Made by a program: the position numbers and the translations under genes. From JAFNGF01 sp964567045 (GTDB lineage: Bacteria > Planctomycetota > Phycisphaerae > Sedimentisphaerales > Anaerobacaceae): a stretch of 64,000 nt of DNA. Positions 7,887-17,223 of this stretch are shown here, piece after piece. The stretch spans positions 62,001 to 126,000 of the forward strand of contig CAZMLE010000001.1 in the NCBI GenBank assembly GCA_964567045.1. Reading direction: 5' to 3'. The notes below the pieces were generated by a model. That model saw only the letters and a list, made by a program, of their open reading frames with translations, was not told where the DNA came from and did no database searches. Positions within the stretch are counted from its first letter, which is position 1. Each line of letters begins with the position of its first letter.

Positions 7887-9645
7887 GCAGAGAATGAAAT
7901 TTCTAAATTCTAAATTCAAAATTCTAAATTCTAAAGAGGATGGGGCTGCGCTTCTTGTCGTTCTCTTTATTATCATGGCCATAACCATTTTGTCACTGGG
8001 CTTTATGTCGCGAAGCGATGTGGAGCTGGCCTGCGGCGAGAATATGATACTGCGCACGCAGATGGATTACCTGGCTGAGTCGGGTTTGGAGCACGCCAAG
8101 GGGCTCATCCTGAACCCGCAGGATGTGGCTTCGGAATACTGGACCGGAGCTACGGCCCAGCAGTTGGCAGCAGGAAGCGCGGATTACTACGATCTCACGG
8201 TGGTTCGCGATGACTCAGACCCGGCCGACCACTGTAATTATACCATAGACTGTAACTCCTACCGGATGAAGGATGGCCAGGAAATAGGTCGTAGCAGTTT
8301 ATCAGCCCAGCTTCGCCTTGACCCGTGTGTAGCGTTGTGGATAGGCGGGGCTGCAATCATCTGGCCTGGCGTCCGAATCAATGGCGATGTCTATTGTAGC
8401 GGCACCCTGGAGAACAAGGGTGTAATTAACGGTGATGTGTTTGCCAGCGCGTTGACCGGAAGCATAGCCGGCCGGCATAAGGCAACTACGGATTTGTCGC
8501 TGGTCTGGCCTCGCGTTACGGTCGCTGACTTTACTTCAAGATATAATACCGTAACTATACCCTCAGGTAGTCTTTCCGGCCTGGTTTTGGGACCGTACAG
8601 TCCTCCGCGAGTATGTTATCGCATTGGGGATTTATCACTTAACGGCGATGTTCAGATTAACGGGATGCTTGTAGTCGGCGGTGATCTAACGGTCCAGGGA
8701 AGTGGAAACATCATCTCAGCCGACAAAAACCTGCCCGCGCTGCTGGTAACCGGAGACCTAATAGTAAGGAGTGCCGGTAGTCTTCAAATTGAGGGACTTG
8801 CGGTCGTAAACGGGCGCATCTTTGTAAGTGGGGGATCCGGCGGTGTCAACGTGATTGGTGGACTATTTACACAGCAAGTACTTGCGGAGACAGCCGCGGA
8901 TTCATCCGGCAATAATGCTTTTGCTATCCTTCGCAATGGCCCAGTATGGCAGCCGAGTGCCGGCGGAATTGGAGGCTCGCTCAAGTTTGACGGTAGCGAC
9001 GATTACGCTGAGGTAGAGAACGAGCCGATCTTCGACATAACCAGCCGAATAACGGTTTCGGCGTGGATAAAAGTAAGCACATTCAACCGAAGCTTCCAGA
9101 CTATTGCCACTAAAGGTGACAGTGCCTGGAGGATCCAGAGGTGGTCAAACACTAATCGTATAGAATTTGCCTGCACCGGTTTGCCGCATAATCAGTACGG
9201 CAATATCACGGGTAATATCAGCGTAAACGATGGGCAGTGGCATCACGTGGCCGGTGTGTATGATGGGACAAGCATATATTTGTACATTGATGGTGTGCTG
9301 GACGTTTCTTTGCCTACTTCGGGCAGCATTAATACGAATAATTACAAGGTTATGATAGGTGAGAATGCCCAGACGCGCCCATCTCAAAACAGGTGCTGGA
9401 ACGGCTGGATCGATGATGTGCGTGTTTATAACCGTGGTTTAAGCGCGGTGGAGATAAACACTGTCAAAGCAGGTGGGGCGGTGTCGGGTCTGGTCGGCGA
9501 CTATCGACTCGATGAGGCGGGTTCTAATGTTGCTATCACGGCGGCGCCCACTAAGACCGCCATTATATGCTGGTCACAAGATGGTACCCAACAGCGCTGG
9601 GGGCAGGCCGCTGGAGCATTTTTCAGAAGTATCCGCAGAAACTAA
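7879..9645 (+). CDS. PilX-like pilus assembly protein with a C-terminal LamG domain
   Basis: A 588-residue protein. After a repeat-encoded start (residues 4-19) comes a membrane segment AALLVVLFIIMAITILSLGF without the prepilin GF-T-E motif, then AESGLEHAKGLIL, typical of PilX-N proteins. The middle region (about 150-340) has short repeating beta-rich units such as INGDVYCSGTLENKGVINGD, like polymer-forming beta-helical proteins. Residues about 350-540 form a concanavalin-like LamG domain: GGSLKFDGSDDYAEVENEP, WHHVAGVYDGTSIYLYIDG, WIDDVRVYNRGLS. LamG folds usually bind sugars or proteins, so the pilus tip or base may carry an adhesive domain. The C-terminal 40 residues look degenerate. Confidence 0.75.
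   Translation: MIKQRMKFLNSKFKILNSKEDGAALLVVLFIIMAITILSLGFMSRSDVELACGENMILRTQMDYLAESGLEHAKGLILNPQDVASEYWTGATAQQLAAGSADYYDLTVVRDDSDPADHCNYTIDCNSYRMKDGQEIGRSSLSAQLRLDPCVALWIGGAAIIWPGVRINGDVYCSGTLENKGVINGDVFASALTGSIAGRHKATTDLSLVWPRVTVADFTSRYNTVTIPSGSLSGLVLGPYSPPRVCYRIGDLSLNGDVQINGMLVVGGDLTVQGSGNIISADKNLPALLVTGDLIVRSAGSLQIEGLAVVNGRIFVSGGSGGVNVIGGLFTQQVLAETAADSSGNNAFAILRNGPVWQPSAGGIGGSLKFDGSDDYAEVENEPIFDITSRITVSAWIKVSTFNRSFQTIATKGDSAWRIQRWSNTNRIEFACTGLPHNQYGNITGNISVNDGQWHHVAGVYDGTSIYLYIDGVLDVSLPTSGSINTNNYKVMIGENAQTRPSQNRCWNGWIDDVRVYNRGLSAVEINTVKAGGAVSGLVGDYRLDEAGSNVAITAAPTKTAIICWSQDGTQQRWGQAAGAFFRSIRRN
7897..7936. repeat. Low-complexity repeat (AAATTCTAAATTC words) inside the PilX-like gene start
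   Basis: Repeated aaattctaaattc words in frame encode KFLNSKFKILNSK at residues 7-19 of the PilX-like protein. Similar words occur at 56036-56094. Confidence 0.7.
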
Positions 9646-10067
9646 GAAGTGCTGATTATGGGTTTGTTTAGTGTGCCCAGACAAAAGTCGCTTATCGGCC
9701 TTTTTACACAACAAGAAGAAAAATACGATTAAAAAGTGAACTAAAATTGTAAGTGCCTAAAGTGCCTAAAATCATAACTTTCAACTTTAGGCACTTTAGC
9801 TCACTTTAGGCACTTTAGTTATTGAGCAATGCGCTTTGACGATTGTGCTAATTTTAGTGGCCTTAACTGTATAAAGTATTGGATTTGACACGTGTATCGC
9901 CACGCATGTGGCTTGAGATGGCGACCACGAGTCGAAAGCGACTGCCTGTTTCGGTGACATCAGTAGATTCTGCATTTGCAGGGCCAAGAGGCTCGTCCGA
10001 GCCGGCTAATGTGTTGGTAAAGGCACAGCCAAAACAAGCCGAAAAGAAAACGGAGGTAGGGTTCATC
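9646..10067. other. Intergenic stretch inside the pilus cluster
   Basis: About 420 bases between the PilX-like and FimT-like genes. It contains an imperfect palindrome (9736-9820) built from aagtgcctaaa / tttaggcactt words. A reading frame open from 9879 joins the next gene in frame, but it has no pilin-like features before the MNHKAFTII start, so I treat it as non-coding or as remnant sequence. Confidence 0.5.
9736..9820. repeat. Imperfect palindrome of AAGTGCCTAAA words
   Basis: Left half reads agtgcctaaagtgcctaaa, right half reads ctttaggcactttag ... ctttaggcactttag, with a short AT-rich centre. The right half repeats the reverse complement of the left, giving a long potential stem. Confidence 0.7.
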
Positions 10068-10565
10068 ATGAACCATAAAGCTTTTACGATTATAGAGATT
10101 CTGATCGTTGTCGCGCTGCTGGCCATAGCGGGGATGATGGTCGTACCGATGATGTCGTCGGCAGCCAGTATACAGATTCAGTCCGCAGCAAACATGGTCG
10201 CAGCGGATCTGGAGTACGCCAAGAGTATGGCCATCAGTCGTCAGAAAATATACGCGGTGGTCTTTAATGAATCGACCGAGAGTTATCAAATTGAGGACCC
10301 AAACGGAGTTATTGACCATCCGGTAAAAAAAGGATTCAAATACGTCGTAGATTTTCGTAACGACCGCAGATTAAATAGAGTTGATATTTTCGATGTAAAT
10401 TTTGACGCCACCAGCGAGGTCAAGTTTGATTATCTCGGAAGCCCATATAACGGTAACTCTCCTCCAACTGCTCTGAACAGCGGCGTTATCACGCTGAAGG
10501 CAGCGGGGATTGCTAAGACGATTAGAGTAGAGCCTGTCACCGGCTACATCTCGATAGGCAACTAG
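10068..10565 (+). CDS. Minor pseudopilin, GspH/FimT-like
   Basis: A 165-residue prepilin-type protein with a very short leader MNHKA and mature start FTIIEILIVVALLAIAGMMV, with Glu at position 5. The block SAANMVAADLEYAKSMAISRQ directly after the helix is typical of GspH/FimT proteins. The start ATG at 10068 is preceded by cggaggtagg. Eighteen bases separate it from the PilM gene. Confidence 0.82.
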   Translation: MNHKAFTIIEILIVVALLAIAGMMVVPMMSSAASIQIQSAANMVAADLEYAKSMAISRQKIYAVVFNESTESYQIEDPNGVIDHPVKKGFKYVVDFRNDRRLNRVDIFDVNFDATSEVKFDYLGSPYNGNSPPTALNSGVITLKAAGIAKTIRVEPVTGYISIGN

Positions 10566-10582
10566 TCAGGATACGAACTTAA

Positions 10583-11743
10583 ATGCTAAGTTGGAACTTA
10601 AAGACTCGAGGCTTGCGACCGATAGGATTGGACATCGGCCATAACTGTATCAAGATGCTCCAACTGGTGATTAATGACAGCCACATTGGAGTTCTTGCGG
10701 CAGACAAAGTTCGCATTGATCCCAAGATAAACGGCGACGGCCAAGAAAGAAGACAGTTCGTTGTTTCAGCAATAAAACAGATATTGGCGGACGGTGACTT
10801 TCGCGGACGAAATGTTGTTTCATGTTTGCCGAGTGACAAACTGAATATCACAAGTCTGCGCCTCTCTGAAACAGAGGCAGGTCAGATTGAGCAGACGTTG
10901 GCAAAAGAAGCTGCCAACCGCTTCGGGCTGAATCCGGATACAGACGCAATTAAATATATACATGCCGGCAGTGTTCAGCAGGGCGAAGAGGTTAAAAATG
11001 AATTGATACTGTTTGCCACCGACAATGAAACAATAAAAAACCATATTGCCGTGCTTGAGGAAGCTCAGCTTAAGCCAGTGGCCATCGATACGGTTCCATG
11101 CGCATTGTTCAGGAGCTTTGAGAGGTCCCTCAGGCGGCAGGAGGACAAAGAGCACACAGTTGTTTTTGCCGATATTGGGGCTCAGTTCACCACCATCGTC
11201 TTTGGTCGCGGAGGAGAGATTTGTTTCGTTAAGCAGATGCTGCTTGGCGGAGAAAATTTTGATCGGGAGATTGCAGCCAAATTGGGCGTCGAAATCAGCG
11301 AAGCAGCGATGCTCCGAAGCAGGCTTCGAATAGAACGAGGCCTGCCGGCATCAGAGGCAGAATTGATAGACCAGGACCCGGACAAAGGCAGTCCGGCTCT
11401 CGATACGACGACACGACAGGTCATAGCCGACGCCATAGGAACTGTTGCTGAAGAGTTGGCAAGAGAGATATCGCTGTGCCTTAGATACTATACGGTGACT
11501 TTCCGGGGAAAACGTGTGGAGCGCGCGTTGTTAACCGGAGGTGAGGCATATGAAAGTATACTGCTCAACGTATTGGCGCGAACATTGGCAGTTGAGGTTG
11601 AGGTAGCTCAACCATTGAAAGGCTTCGATTTGTCAGGCGAAGGCATGCACATAAATCTGGACGGTGACAGGCGGGGTCTGCTTTGCGAGTGGGCCGTGGC
11701 TGTGGGACTTAGCCTTAAGGGGGTGGATACGGCCGTCAGATAG
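10583..11743 (+). CDS. pilM: Type IV pilus inner-membrane platform ATPase-like protein PilM
   Basis: A 386-residue cytoplasmic actin-fold protein. PIGLDIGHNCIKML near residue 13 and VVFADIGAQFTTIVFG near 193 are the two phosphate-binding loops, and ALLTGGEA near 312 is the adenosine-side motif. PilM binds the N-terminus of PilN, linking the cytoplasmic side to the PilNOP alignment complex. The downstream order M-N-O-P-Q matches the classic pilus operon. Confidence 0.85.
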   Translation: MLSWNLKTRGLRPIGLDIGHNCIKMLQLVINDSHIGVLAADKVRIDPKINGDGQERRQFVVSAIKQILADGDFRGRNVVSCLPSDKLNITSLRLSETEAGQIEQTLAKEAANRFGLNPDTDAIKYIHAGSVQQGEEVKNELILFATDNETIKNHIAVLEEAQLKPVAIDTVPCALFRSFERSLRRQEDKEHTVVFADIGAQFTTIVFGRGGEICFVKQMLLGGENFDREIAAKLGVEISEAAMLRSRLRIERGLPASEAELIDQDPDKGSPALDTTTRQVIADAIGTVAEELAREISLCLRYYTVTFRGKRVERALLTGGEAYESILLNVLARTLAVEVEVAQPLKGFDLSGEGMHINLDGDRRGLLCEWAVAVGLSLKGVDTAVR

Positions 11744-11789
11744 CCGATGAATCCCAAATGTGTCCAACGCGTTGTGGTCTGTGATAATT

Positions 11790-12536
11790 ATGAAAGAAAT
11801 TGATTTCATTCCAGAGTGGTATAAAACCGGAAGACGCCGGCAACTAAGCTACCGAACGCAGTACGTTGCTCTTGGTGGTATGTTTGTGGTAATGATGGCA
11901 TGGAATTTTATTTCCATCAGATCGCTTTCGAAAGCCTCAGCAGAGCTTGTTCAAATGGCTCCAAGGCAATCACAGGCACAAAGCGTGTCACGAGAATTCA
12001 AAAAGGTCCAAAGCAAACTGGCAGACTTGCAGAAGAAAACGAGAGTAATTGAACAAATCGCTTCCAAAATTGATGTGGCAAGCGTTTTAGCTGAAATGAG
12101 TTTCTTGATTGATGACAAGATCGTCCTGAGCAAAGTGGAATTCACTGCGGAGAAGTTTGGCGCGACACCTCAGAGTGGACCTACCAGCACTTCCGTGGTC
12201 AGAGTTGCAAGCGGCGGTTTTGGAGGTAAACAGGTGCCGCCGCTCGGCAAGGTCAGATTCCAGATCGTGATAAATGGCGTCGCCTCAGATCCGAGCAATG
12301 TTGCGGAGTTGATATGCAGATTGGAGGATTCGCCGTATTTCTGCCTGGTTCGTCCTTCCTTCTCGCGCTACAAAACGATCAGCAGCGATGGCGGATCCAC
12401 AGCGAATAGTGATATTAAGACAGCCAGGATATCCGGCCCAATGAAAGCCGATGCCGAACCGACAGCCAAGAAACATCAGGTAAGCGAGTTTGAGATAAGC
12501 TGCTATCTGGCAAACTATCGACAAGGTGAGTCCTGA
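11790..12536 (+). CDS. pilN: PilN-like pilus assembly protein
   Basis: A 248-residue bitopic protein. The cytoplasmic start MKEIDFIPEWY resembles the PilM-binding peptide of PilN (I-N-L-L-P-type motif). One membrane helix is at about residues 26-43, followed by a coiled-coil stretch (SREFKKVQSKLADLQKKTRVIE) and a ferredoxin-like domain in the periplasm. The in-frame GTG at 11760 is rejected because the PilM-binding motif would then be internal. Sequence conservation is low; the assignment rests on motif, topology and gene order. Confidence 0.75.
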   Translation: MKEIDFIPEWYKTGRRRQLSYRTQYVALGGMFVVMMAWNFISIRSLSKASAELVQMAPRQSQAQSVSREFKKVQSKLADLQKKTRVIEQIASKIDVASVLAEMSFLIDDKIVLSKVEFTAEKFGATPQSGPTSTSVVRVASGGFGGKQVPPLGKVRFQIVINGVASDPSNVAELICRLEDSPYFCLVRPSFSRYKTISSDGGSTANSDIKTARISGPMKADAEPTAKKHQVSEFEISCYLANYRQGES

Positions 12537-12589
12537 TTTAATGCAATAGTACCTGAACAAGAGGCGGTGAAGATAAACAGAGTTGCCTA

Positions 12590-13135
12590 ATGTTCTGCTG
12601 GAAGAAACAACAAGTAATAATTTTCGTTGTGGCTGTACTACTGGCAGCCGATTTCATATTCTTCGGGTTTTTGCCTTTGCGCAAGAGACTGAAGGCTGTT
12701 AACCAGGCAAGAACTGATCAGAGACTTATTATAGTCAAGACAGCGATTGAGCAGAGGCAGCTATCCGACCTGAAAGAACAGTTACAGGAGCTTGAAAGCA
12801 CTGCCCGTAACTACCAAGTGAATGTGCCTGCCGACAGAGACCTTGGCAGCTTCCTACAGCAGATAGCCAATCTGATGAGCCAGCATAATCTGACCGAGCA
12901 GGTGGTTGCCCCCGGCGAGGAGATTAAGGCCGATAAATTGAACTGTATACCCGTGAACATGCAATGTAAGGGCAGACTGGGTCAAATATTTGAATTTTAT
13001 AGGCAGTTGCAGCGTTTGGACAGGCTCGTCCGCATCGAGAGTGTAAAGCTGGTAAACAGTGACGATCTTAGCGGCCAAGTTAGTATGCAGACAAGGACGG
13101 TCGTTTATTACAGGCCCAACGTCGACCAAGGATAA
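12590..13135 (+). CDS. pilO: PilO-like pilus assembly protein
   Basis: A 181-residue bitopic protein with a short cytoplasmic tail, one membrane helix (about residues 8-28), a coiled coil (about 30-72) and a compact periplasmic domain beginning near NVPADRDLGSFLQQIANLMSQ, the usual PilO layout. It would pair with PilN in the inner-membrane alignment complex. Position between PilN-like and PilP-like genes supports the call. Confidence 0.78.
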   Translation: MFCWKKQQVIIFVVAVLLAADFIFFGFLPLRKRLKAVNQARTDQRLIIVKTAIEQRQLSDLKEQLQELESTARNYQVNVPADRDLGSFLQQIANLMSQHNLTEQVVAPGEEIKADKLNCIPVNMQCKGRLGQIFEFYRQLQRLDRLVRIESVKLVNSDDLSGQVSMQTRTVVYYRPNVDQG

Positions 13136-13184
13136 GGTCTCTGCATACAATGACGTGCTCTTAGGAAGTCCTTAGAGAGAAGGT

Positions 13185-13805
13185 ATGAGGCGAAAGGCAA
13201 AAAATAATAGCAATGGTCGGGCTAATACAATACTCAGCCCATTGGCGGCAGATAAGAAAAAGGTGGTGCTGGCAGCATGCCTGATCGCCGTTATGGCCTT
13301 TATGTGGTTCAGAGTGCTTAGGAAAGATGCACCACAGGCTGCTGAAGCAAGCTCGGTGACACAGCAGGCATCGCCGCTTTCGCAGGGACAGCCGAATTCG
13401 CCGTCAAAAATATCCTTTGTGGAGTTGCCGAAAGTCGCTGGCCGCCACGAAGTAATTACCAGGGACTTTTTTACTCCCGGTCACTGGTGGAAGTCGATCA
13501 AAGGCATACAGGGGGAAAATTCGTCAGGTACTAACGAAGTAAAATTCGTTTCCTCACGGGGCGATCAAGGAGTAATCGAGTTGCTGGCAGCGAGACTGAA
13601 GCTGGGGGCAATAGTAAAGGACAAAAATCTCCAGGCTTTTATGAATGGAAAATTGCTTTCGGTGGGGGATAAATTGCTCATCCGCGAAGGAGTCCGAACG
13701 TTTGAATGTGAAGTAGTTGGGATTGAAGAAAACCAGGTGGCTATAAGATGTGGGCAAGCAGAAGTGACCTTGAAACTGAAGCAGATAGTTGAAGTAAATG
13801 ACTGA
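13185..13805 (+). CDS. PilP/GspC-like pilus assembly protein
   Basis: A 206-residue protein with a basic cytoplasmic N-terminus, a membrane helix at about residues 27-44, a Gln/Ser/Pro-rich linker and a C-terminal beta domain (about 135-205) with LKLGAIVKDKNLQAFMNGK and VGDKLL, resembling the small domain by which PilP or GspC contacts the secretin. It is not a lipoprotein, unlike canonical PilP, so it may be closer to GspC in topology. Gene order just before the secretin supports the role. Confidence 0.65.
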   Translation: MRRKAKNNSNGRANTILSPLAADKKKVVLAACLIAVMAFMWFRVLRKDAPQAAEASSVTQQASPLSQGQPNSPSKISFVELPKVAGRHEVITRDFFTPGHWWKSIKGIQGENSSGTNEVKFVSSRGDQGVIELLAARLKLGAIVKDKNLQAFMNGKLLSVGDKLLIREGVRTFECEVVGIEENQVAIRCGQAEVTLKLKQIVEVND

Positions 13806-13897
13806 ATAGTGAAGGTTTGATCCCGTTTGTAATGCGTAGTAAGAATGAATTCAGAAGACTCGAATGGTCGTAAGATGTTTTTAAGTAGGAGCCAATT

Positions 13898-15673
13898 ATG
13901 TTCAGACAAAGAAGCATGAGTGACAGAATGCAGATCGGAAAGGGACTAGTTCTCACGTGCTTCATATCGACAGTGATAGCGATCGCTGTCTTTGGCAGTG
14001 TTGAACAGGGTCCGACGGGAGCTAATCCCGATGATGCAAGGCCTGTTGAAGTTGCCGTGGCCGTAAGCCAGCCTGCTCCGGAGAAGGTTCTGGATGCCCC
14101 CACAAGGGCGGCAGTGCAGTCGTTTGAGCTGAAGGAACAGTTCGGCATACGTGATGCGCTGGCAATGCTGGCGAGCTTGTATAAGAAGAACATTGTGCCT
14201 TCGCCGGGCGTCGATGGTCAACTGGCCTTCAGGAGCCTTAAAGATGTAACCTTCGAAGAAGCGATGGATGCGATCTTGGGCGAAAACTTCAAGTATCAGC
14301 AGGAGGGCAATCTAATCAAGGTATACACCAAAGACGAGTTCAAAAAAATCAAGGAAGACCCGGAGCGAATGGTGTACCAGATATTTACCCTGTATTACAT
14401 CACTGCAGAAGAGGCAAAGAAGCTGATTACACCCGTCTTGAGTGGGTCTGGTAAGATTGAAACTAGTACTCCCGCAGAAAAGGAGATATCCTCCAGTAGT
14501 GGGGGTACTGGCGCTGGGGCCGGATCTCTTACCTCCGGCGGTGGCGGCGACAAGTTGGCTATTCACGACACCATCGTTCTCTACGAATACCCTGAGAACA
14601 TCCAAAAGGTTCGGGAAATAATCAACGCTCTTGATGTCAGGCCCCAACAAGTCCTCGTTGAAGCAACTATTTTGAGCGTACTACTAACTGAAACAATGGA
14701 TTTTGGTGTTGATTTGAATTTGTTGACCGGTGTGAGCGTGACAGGTTTTCCAGCTTTACAACCCGGGGACGGGACGCATCTGGAGACAGCCGGTTTTGCA
14801 CTGACGGGGAGCGGCCTGAGAGTAGGCGTCAGCAGTGAGAACGTGCAAGCATTCATCAGAGCATTGGAAACGGTTACGGACGTAACCGTGCTGGCAAATC
14901 CTAAAATTCTTGCGCTAAACAAGCAAGAAGGTTCCGTCCAAATCGGTAAGACATTGGGTTACCGTGGAAGTACGACTATTTCGACGGGAGGTGTAGCTAC
15001 TCAAGGTGAGGTTCAATTTCTGCCAACCGGTACGGTCCTCGTATTCAGACCCTACATCGGCAATGATGGGTATATCAGGATGGATATTTACCCCCAGGAT
15101 AGTACAGCCCAGCTCAATGCCGACAAGGTGCCGGATAAGACCACCGCAGAGTTGAAGACTAACGTGTTGGTGAAGGACGGCGAGACAATTGTAATCGGCG
15201 GACTATTTAGAGATTTTGTCACAACCATAAGATCACAAGTCCCTATTCTCGGAGATTTGCCCGTCTTTGGTAGTCTATTTAGAGGTACTACTGACACCAA
15301 CCAACGCCAAGAGGTCATAGTGATGCTTACGCCTCACATTATAGAAGAGCCGAACCAGACTGAGGGTCAGGCAAGGGCTGCGGATGTCAGCCGTAAACGC
15401 TCAGCCGCAAAGGACGAGATGCTGGGCATAGGCAGAGCGAGAATAGCGGAAGACTGCTACGCAAAAGCCGCAAGATACTACACTGAAGGTGACAACGAAT
15501 CCGCCATGAAGGAGCTCGGCATCGCATTATGGCTGCGTCCAACGTTTCTGGAGGCGATACGGCTGAAAGAGAGGATTCTTGCCGAAACAAGCCCGGATGA
15601 AGCAGAAAAGTTGGAAAGGATTGTGCTGGAGACCATAGATCGGCAAGCGGCTCCCAAGTGGCGCAGTAGATAG
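13898..15673 (+). CDS. Outer-membrane secretin (PilQ/GspD-like)
   Basis: A 591-residue protein with an N-terminal hydrophobic signal segment (about 16-34), an STN/N0-type domain (about 75-130, with LKDVTFEEAMDAILGENFKY), a secretin N1-type segment with a Gly/Ser-rich insert (about 200-225), and the C-terminal secretin beta domain: VEATILSVLLTETMDFGVDL, NPKILALNKQEGSVQIG, LKTNVLVKDGETIVIGGLF, VPILGDLPVFGSLFRGT and RQEVIVMLTPHII. After the secretin domain is a helical, TPR-like tail (about 510-591) that is not part of standard secretins. The pore would pass the pilus or secreted proteins through the outer membrane. Confidence 0.9.
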   Translation: MFRQRSMSDRMQIGKGLVLTCFISTVIAIAVFGSVEQGPTGANPDDARPVEVAVAVSQPAPEKVLDAPTRAAVQSFELKEQFGIRDALAMLASLYKKNIVPSPGVDGQLAFRSLKDVTFEEAMDAILGENFKYQQEGNLIKVYTKDEFKKIKEDPERMVYQIFTLYYITAEEAKKLITPVLSGSGKIETSTPAEKEISSSSGGTGAGAGSLTSGGGGDKLAIHDTIVLYEYPENIQKVREIINALDVRPQQVLVEATILSVLLTETMDFGVDLNLLTGVSVTGFPALQPGDGTHLETAGFALTGSGLRVGVSSENVQAFIRALETVTDVTVLANPKILALNKQEGSVQIGKTLGYRGSTTISTGGVATQGEVQFLPTGTVLVFRPYIGNDGYIRMDIYPQDSTAQLNADKVPDKTTAELKTNVLVKDGETIVIGGLFRDFVTTIRSQVPILGDLPVFGSLFRGTTDTNQRQEVIVMLTPHIIEEPNQTEGQARAADVSRKRSAAKDEMLGIGRARIAEDCYAKAARYYTEGDNESAMKELGIALWLRPTFLEAIRLKERILAETSPDEAEKLERIVLETIDRQAAPKWRSR

Positions 15674-15703
15674 ATAATCGATTATTGAGCGAGGGTTGCT
15701 ACT

Positions 15704-17161
15704 TTGAAGTTTGCAAAACAGGCATACGTGATAGTCACCATCGTTGTGGTGTGTAGTCTGTTGACGGCGGCTCGGCTCCAGTGGAGAGATTCTGGTGTCG
15801 CAGCAATTAGAGACAACTGGTGCGGTACGCCGCTCATCATCGCGTATTGTGCTGGGGCTATGGGCGTGATTTGGCTCGGCTGGCATTGCCTTAGACTGGC
15901 TGGGATGGTCACGTCCATAGCCAAATGGTTAAAGCAGGGCCAACCTGCTAACACCAGGCCAAAGGTCAACACCCTGGCAGAAGAGTTGACCAGGGCGATT
16001 GACGACCGCGTCAAGGAGCACTCTGAGACGATAGATCGGCTCCAGAATGAAGTCAAGGACTTCCAGCTCCAGATTCAGCTTTCACACAGACAAAAGAGGA
16101 ATACTGAAGCGATTATATACAGCCTCCGGGACGCCGTTATCGTTATTGATGAGTTCGACAGGCTGTTAATGGCAAACGGGGCTGCGGGCAGACTCTTCAA
16201 CTTTGATTACAAAAACGCACAGCATAAGCCCATTGGCGAACTGGTCGACAAAAGCAAGAGTGTGTTCATAGATTTTCTTCGCCAGAGCAGGCGCAGTAAG
16301 ACAGAAGCAACAAGGCGGGAAATCCAATTGGTACAAGAGGCAAGGCCGAGGATTTTCGACTGCATTATCTCCTGCGTTTACGACCAGCGCCAAGAAGTGT
16401 GTGGGGTCGTAGCGGTTCTGCATGATATTACACGCGAGAAGGAAATATCCCAGATGAAGAATGATTTCGTCAGCCACGTGTCCCACGAGCTGAAGACGCC
16501 GCTTGCTTCCATTACCGCCTACTCTGAAATGCTCGCCGATGGTGAAGCCGACGATGAACAGACCCGCAAACAGTTTTACTCAGTAATTCAAAATCAGGCC
16601 AAAAGGCTCAATCGCCTGATCGAAGACATTTTGAATATTTCACGGATAGAGTCCGGCCTGATAAAGGTGGAAAAGAAACCCGTCAGCCTAACCATACTTA
16701 TAGAAGAACAGCTACAAATGATAAAAGGCTACGCTGAGGAGAAAAATATCAAAGTGATTACGCAAAAGCCCATCGTATATGATCAGGTGTATGCGGACCG
16801 AGACATGATTTCGCAGGTAATTGTCAATCTGCTCAGCAACGCGATAAAGTACACTCCAGGTGGAGGGTCGGTGACGATTGAAACAGCGGTCGATGAAACT
16901 GCGGGCATAGCACGAGTCACCGTGACTGACACGGGCGTGGGGATACCGCCGGATGAAATTGGACGCATCTTTGATAAATTCTACAGAGTCGATGCAAATA
17001 AAAAGCAGGCGAAAGGGACCGGCTTAGGGCTTAACCTTGTAAAACAAATAGTCGAAAAAGTTCACAACGGCCGGGTGTTTGTCAGGAGCCAGCCCGGTGT
17101 CGGAAGTACCTTTGGCTTTGAGCTGCCTTTAGCAACCGCCCAAATGGTTGAAGCCACATAA
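15704..17161 (+). CDS. Membrane sensor histidine kinase with PAS domain
   Basis: A 485-residue kinase with two hydrophobic segments (about 7-24 and 43-68), a coiled coil, a PAS domain (about 135-245), HisKA with the phospho-acceptor in VSHELKTPLAS (His 261), and a HATPase domain with NLLSNAIKYTPGGG, TDTGVGIPPDEIGRIFDKFYR and KGTGLGLNL. The start is TTG 15704, preceded by gcgaggg. Its partner is probably the receiver protein immediately downstream. Placement inside the pilus cluster suggests it senses or controls pilus function. Confidence 0.88.
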   Translation: MKFAKQAYVIVTIVVVCSLLTAARLQWRDSGVAAIRDNWCGTPLIIAYCAGAMGVIWLGWHCLRLAGMVTSIAKWLKQGQPANTRPKVNTLAEELTRAIDDRVKEHSETIDRLQNEVKDFQLQIQLSHRQKRNTEAIIYSLRDAVIVIDEFDRLLMANGAAGRLFNFDYKNAQHKPIGELVDKSKSVFIDFLRQSRRSKTEATRREIQLVQEARPRIFDCIISCVYDQRQEVCGVVAVLHDITREKEISQMKNDFVSHVSHELKTPLASITAYSEMLADGEADDEQTRKQFYSVIQNQAKRLNRLIEDILNISRIESGLIKVEKKPVSLTILIEEQLQMIKGYAEEKNIKVITQKPIVYDQVYADRDMISQVIVNLLSNAIKYTPGGGSVTIETAVDETAGIARVTVTDTGVGIPPDEIGRIFDKFYRVDANKKQAKGTGLGLNLVKQIVEKVHNGRVFVRSQPGVGSTFGFELPLATAQMVEAT

Positions 17162-17223
17162 AAAACAGCAGCCAGCGAATCATAAGAACCTGCAAAACAC
17201 TAATGTGTTGGGGAGGAGCAATA

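Noticed and set aside
9879..10067. N-terminal extension of the FimT-like pilin
   Set aside because: The extension would put a long non-hydrophobic stretch before the prepilin cleavage site; the ATG at 10068 has a good ribosome site and normal leader length.
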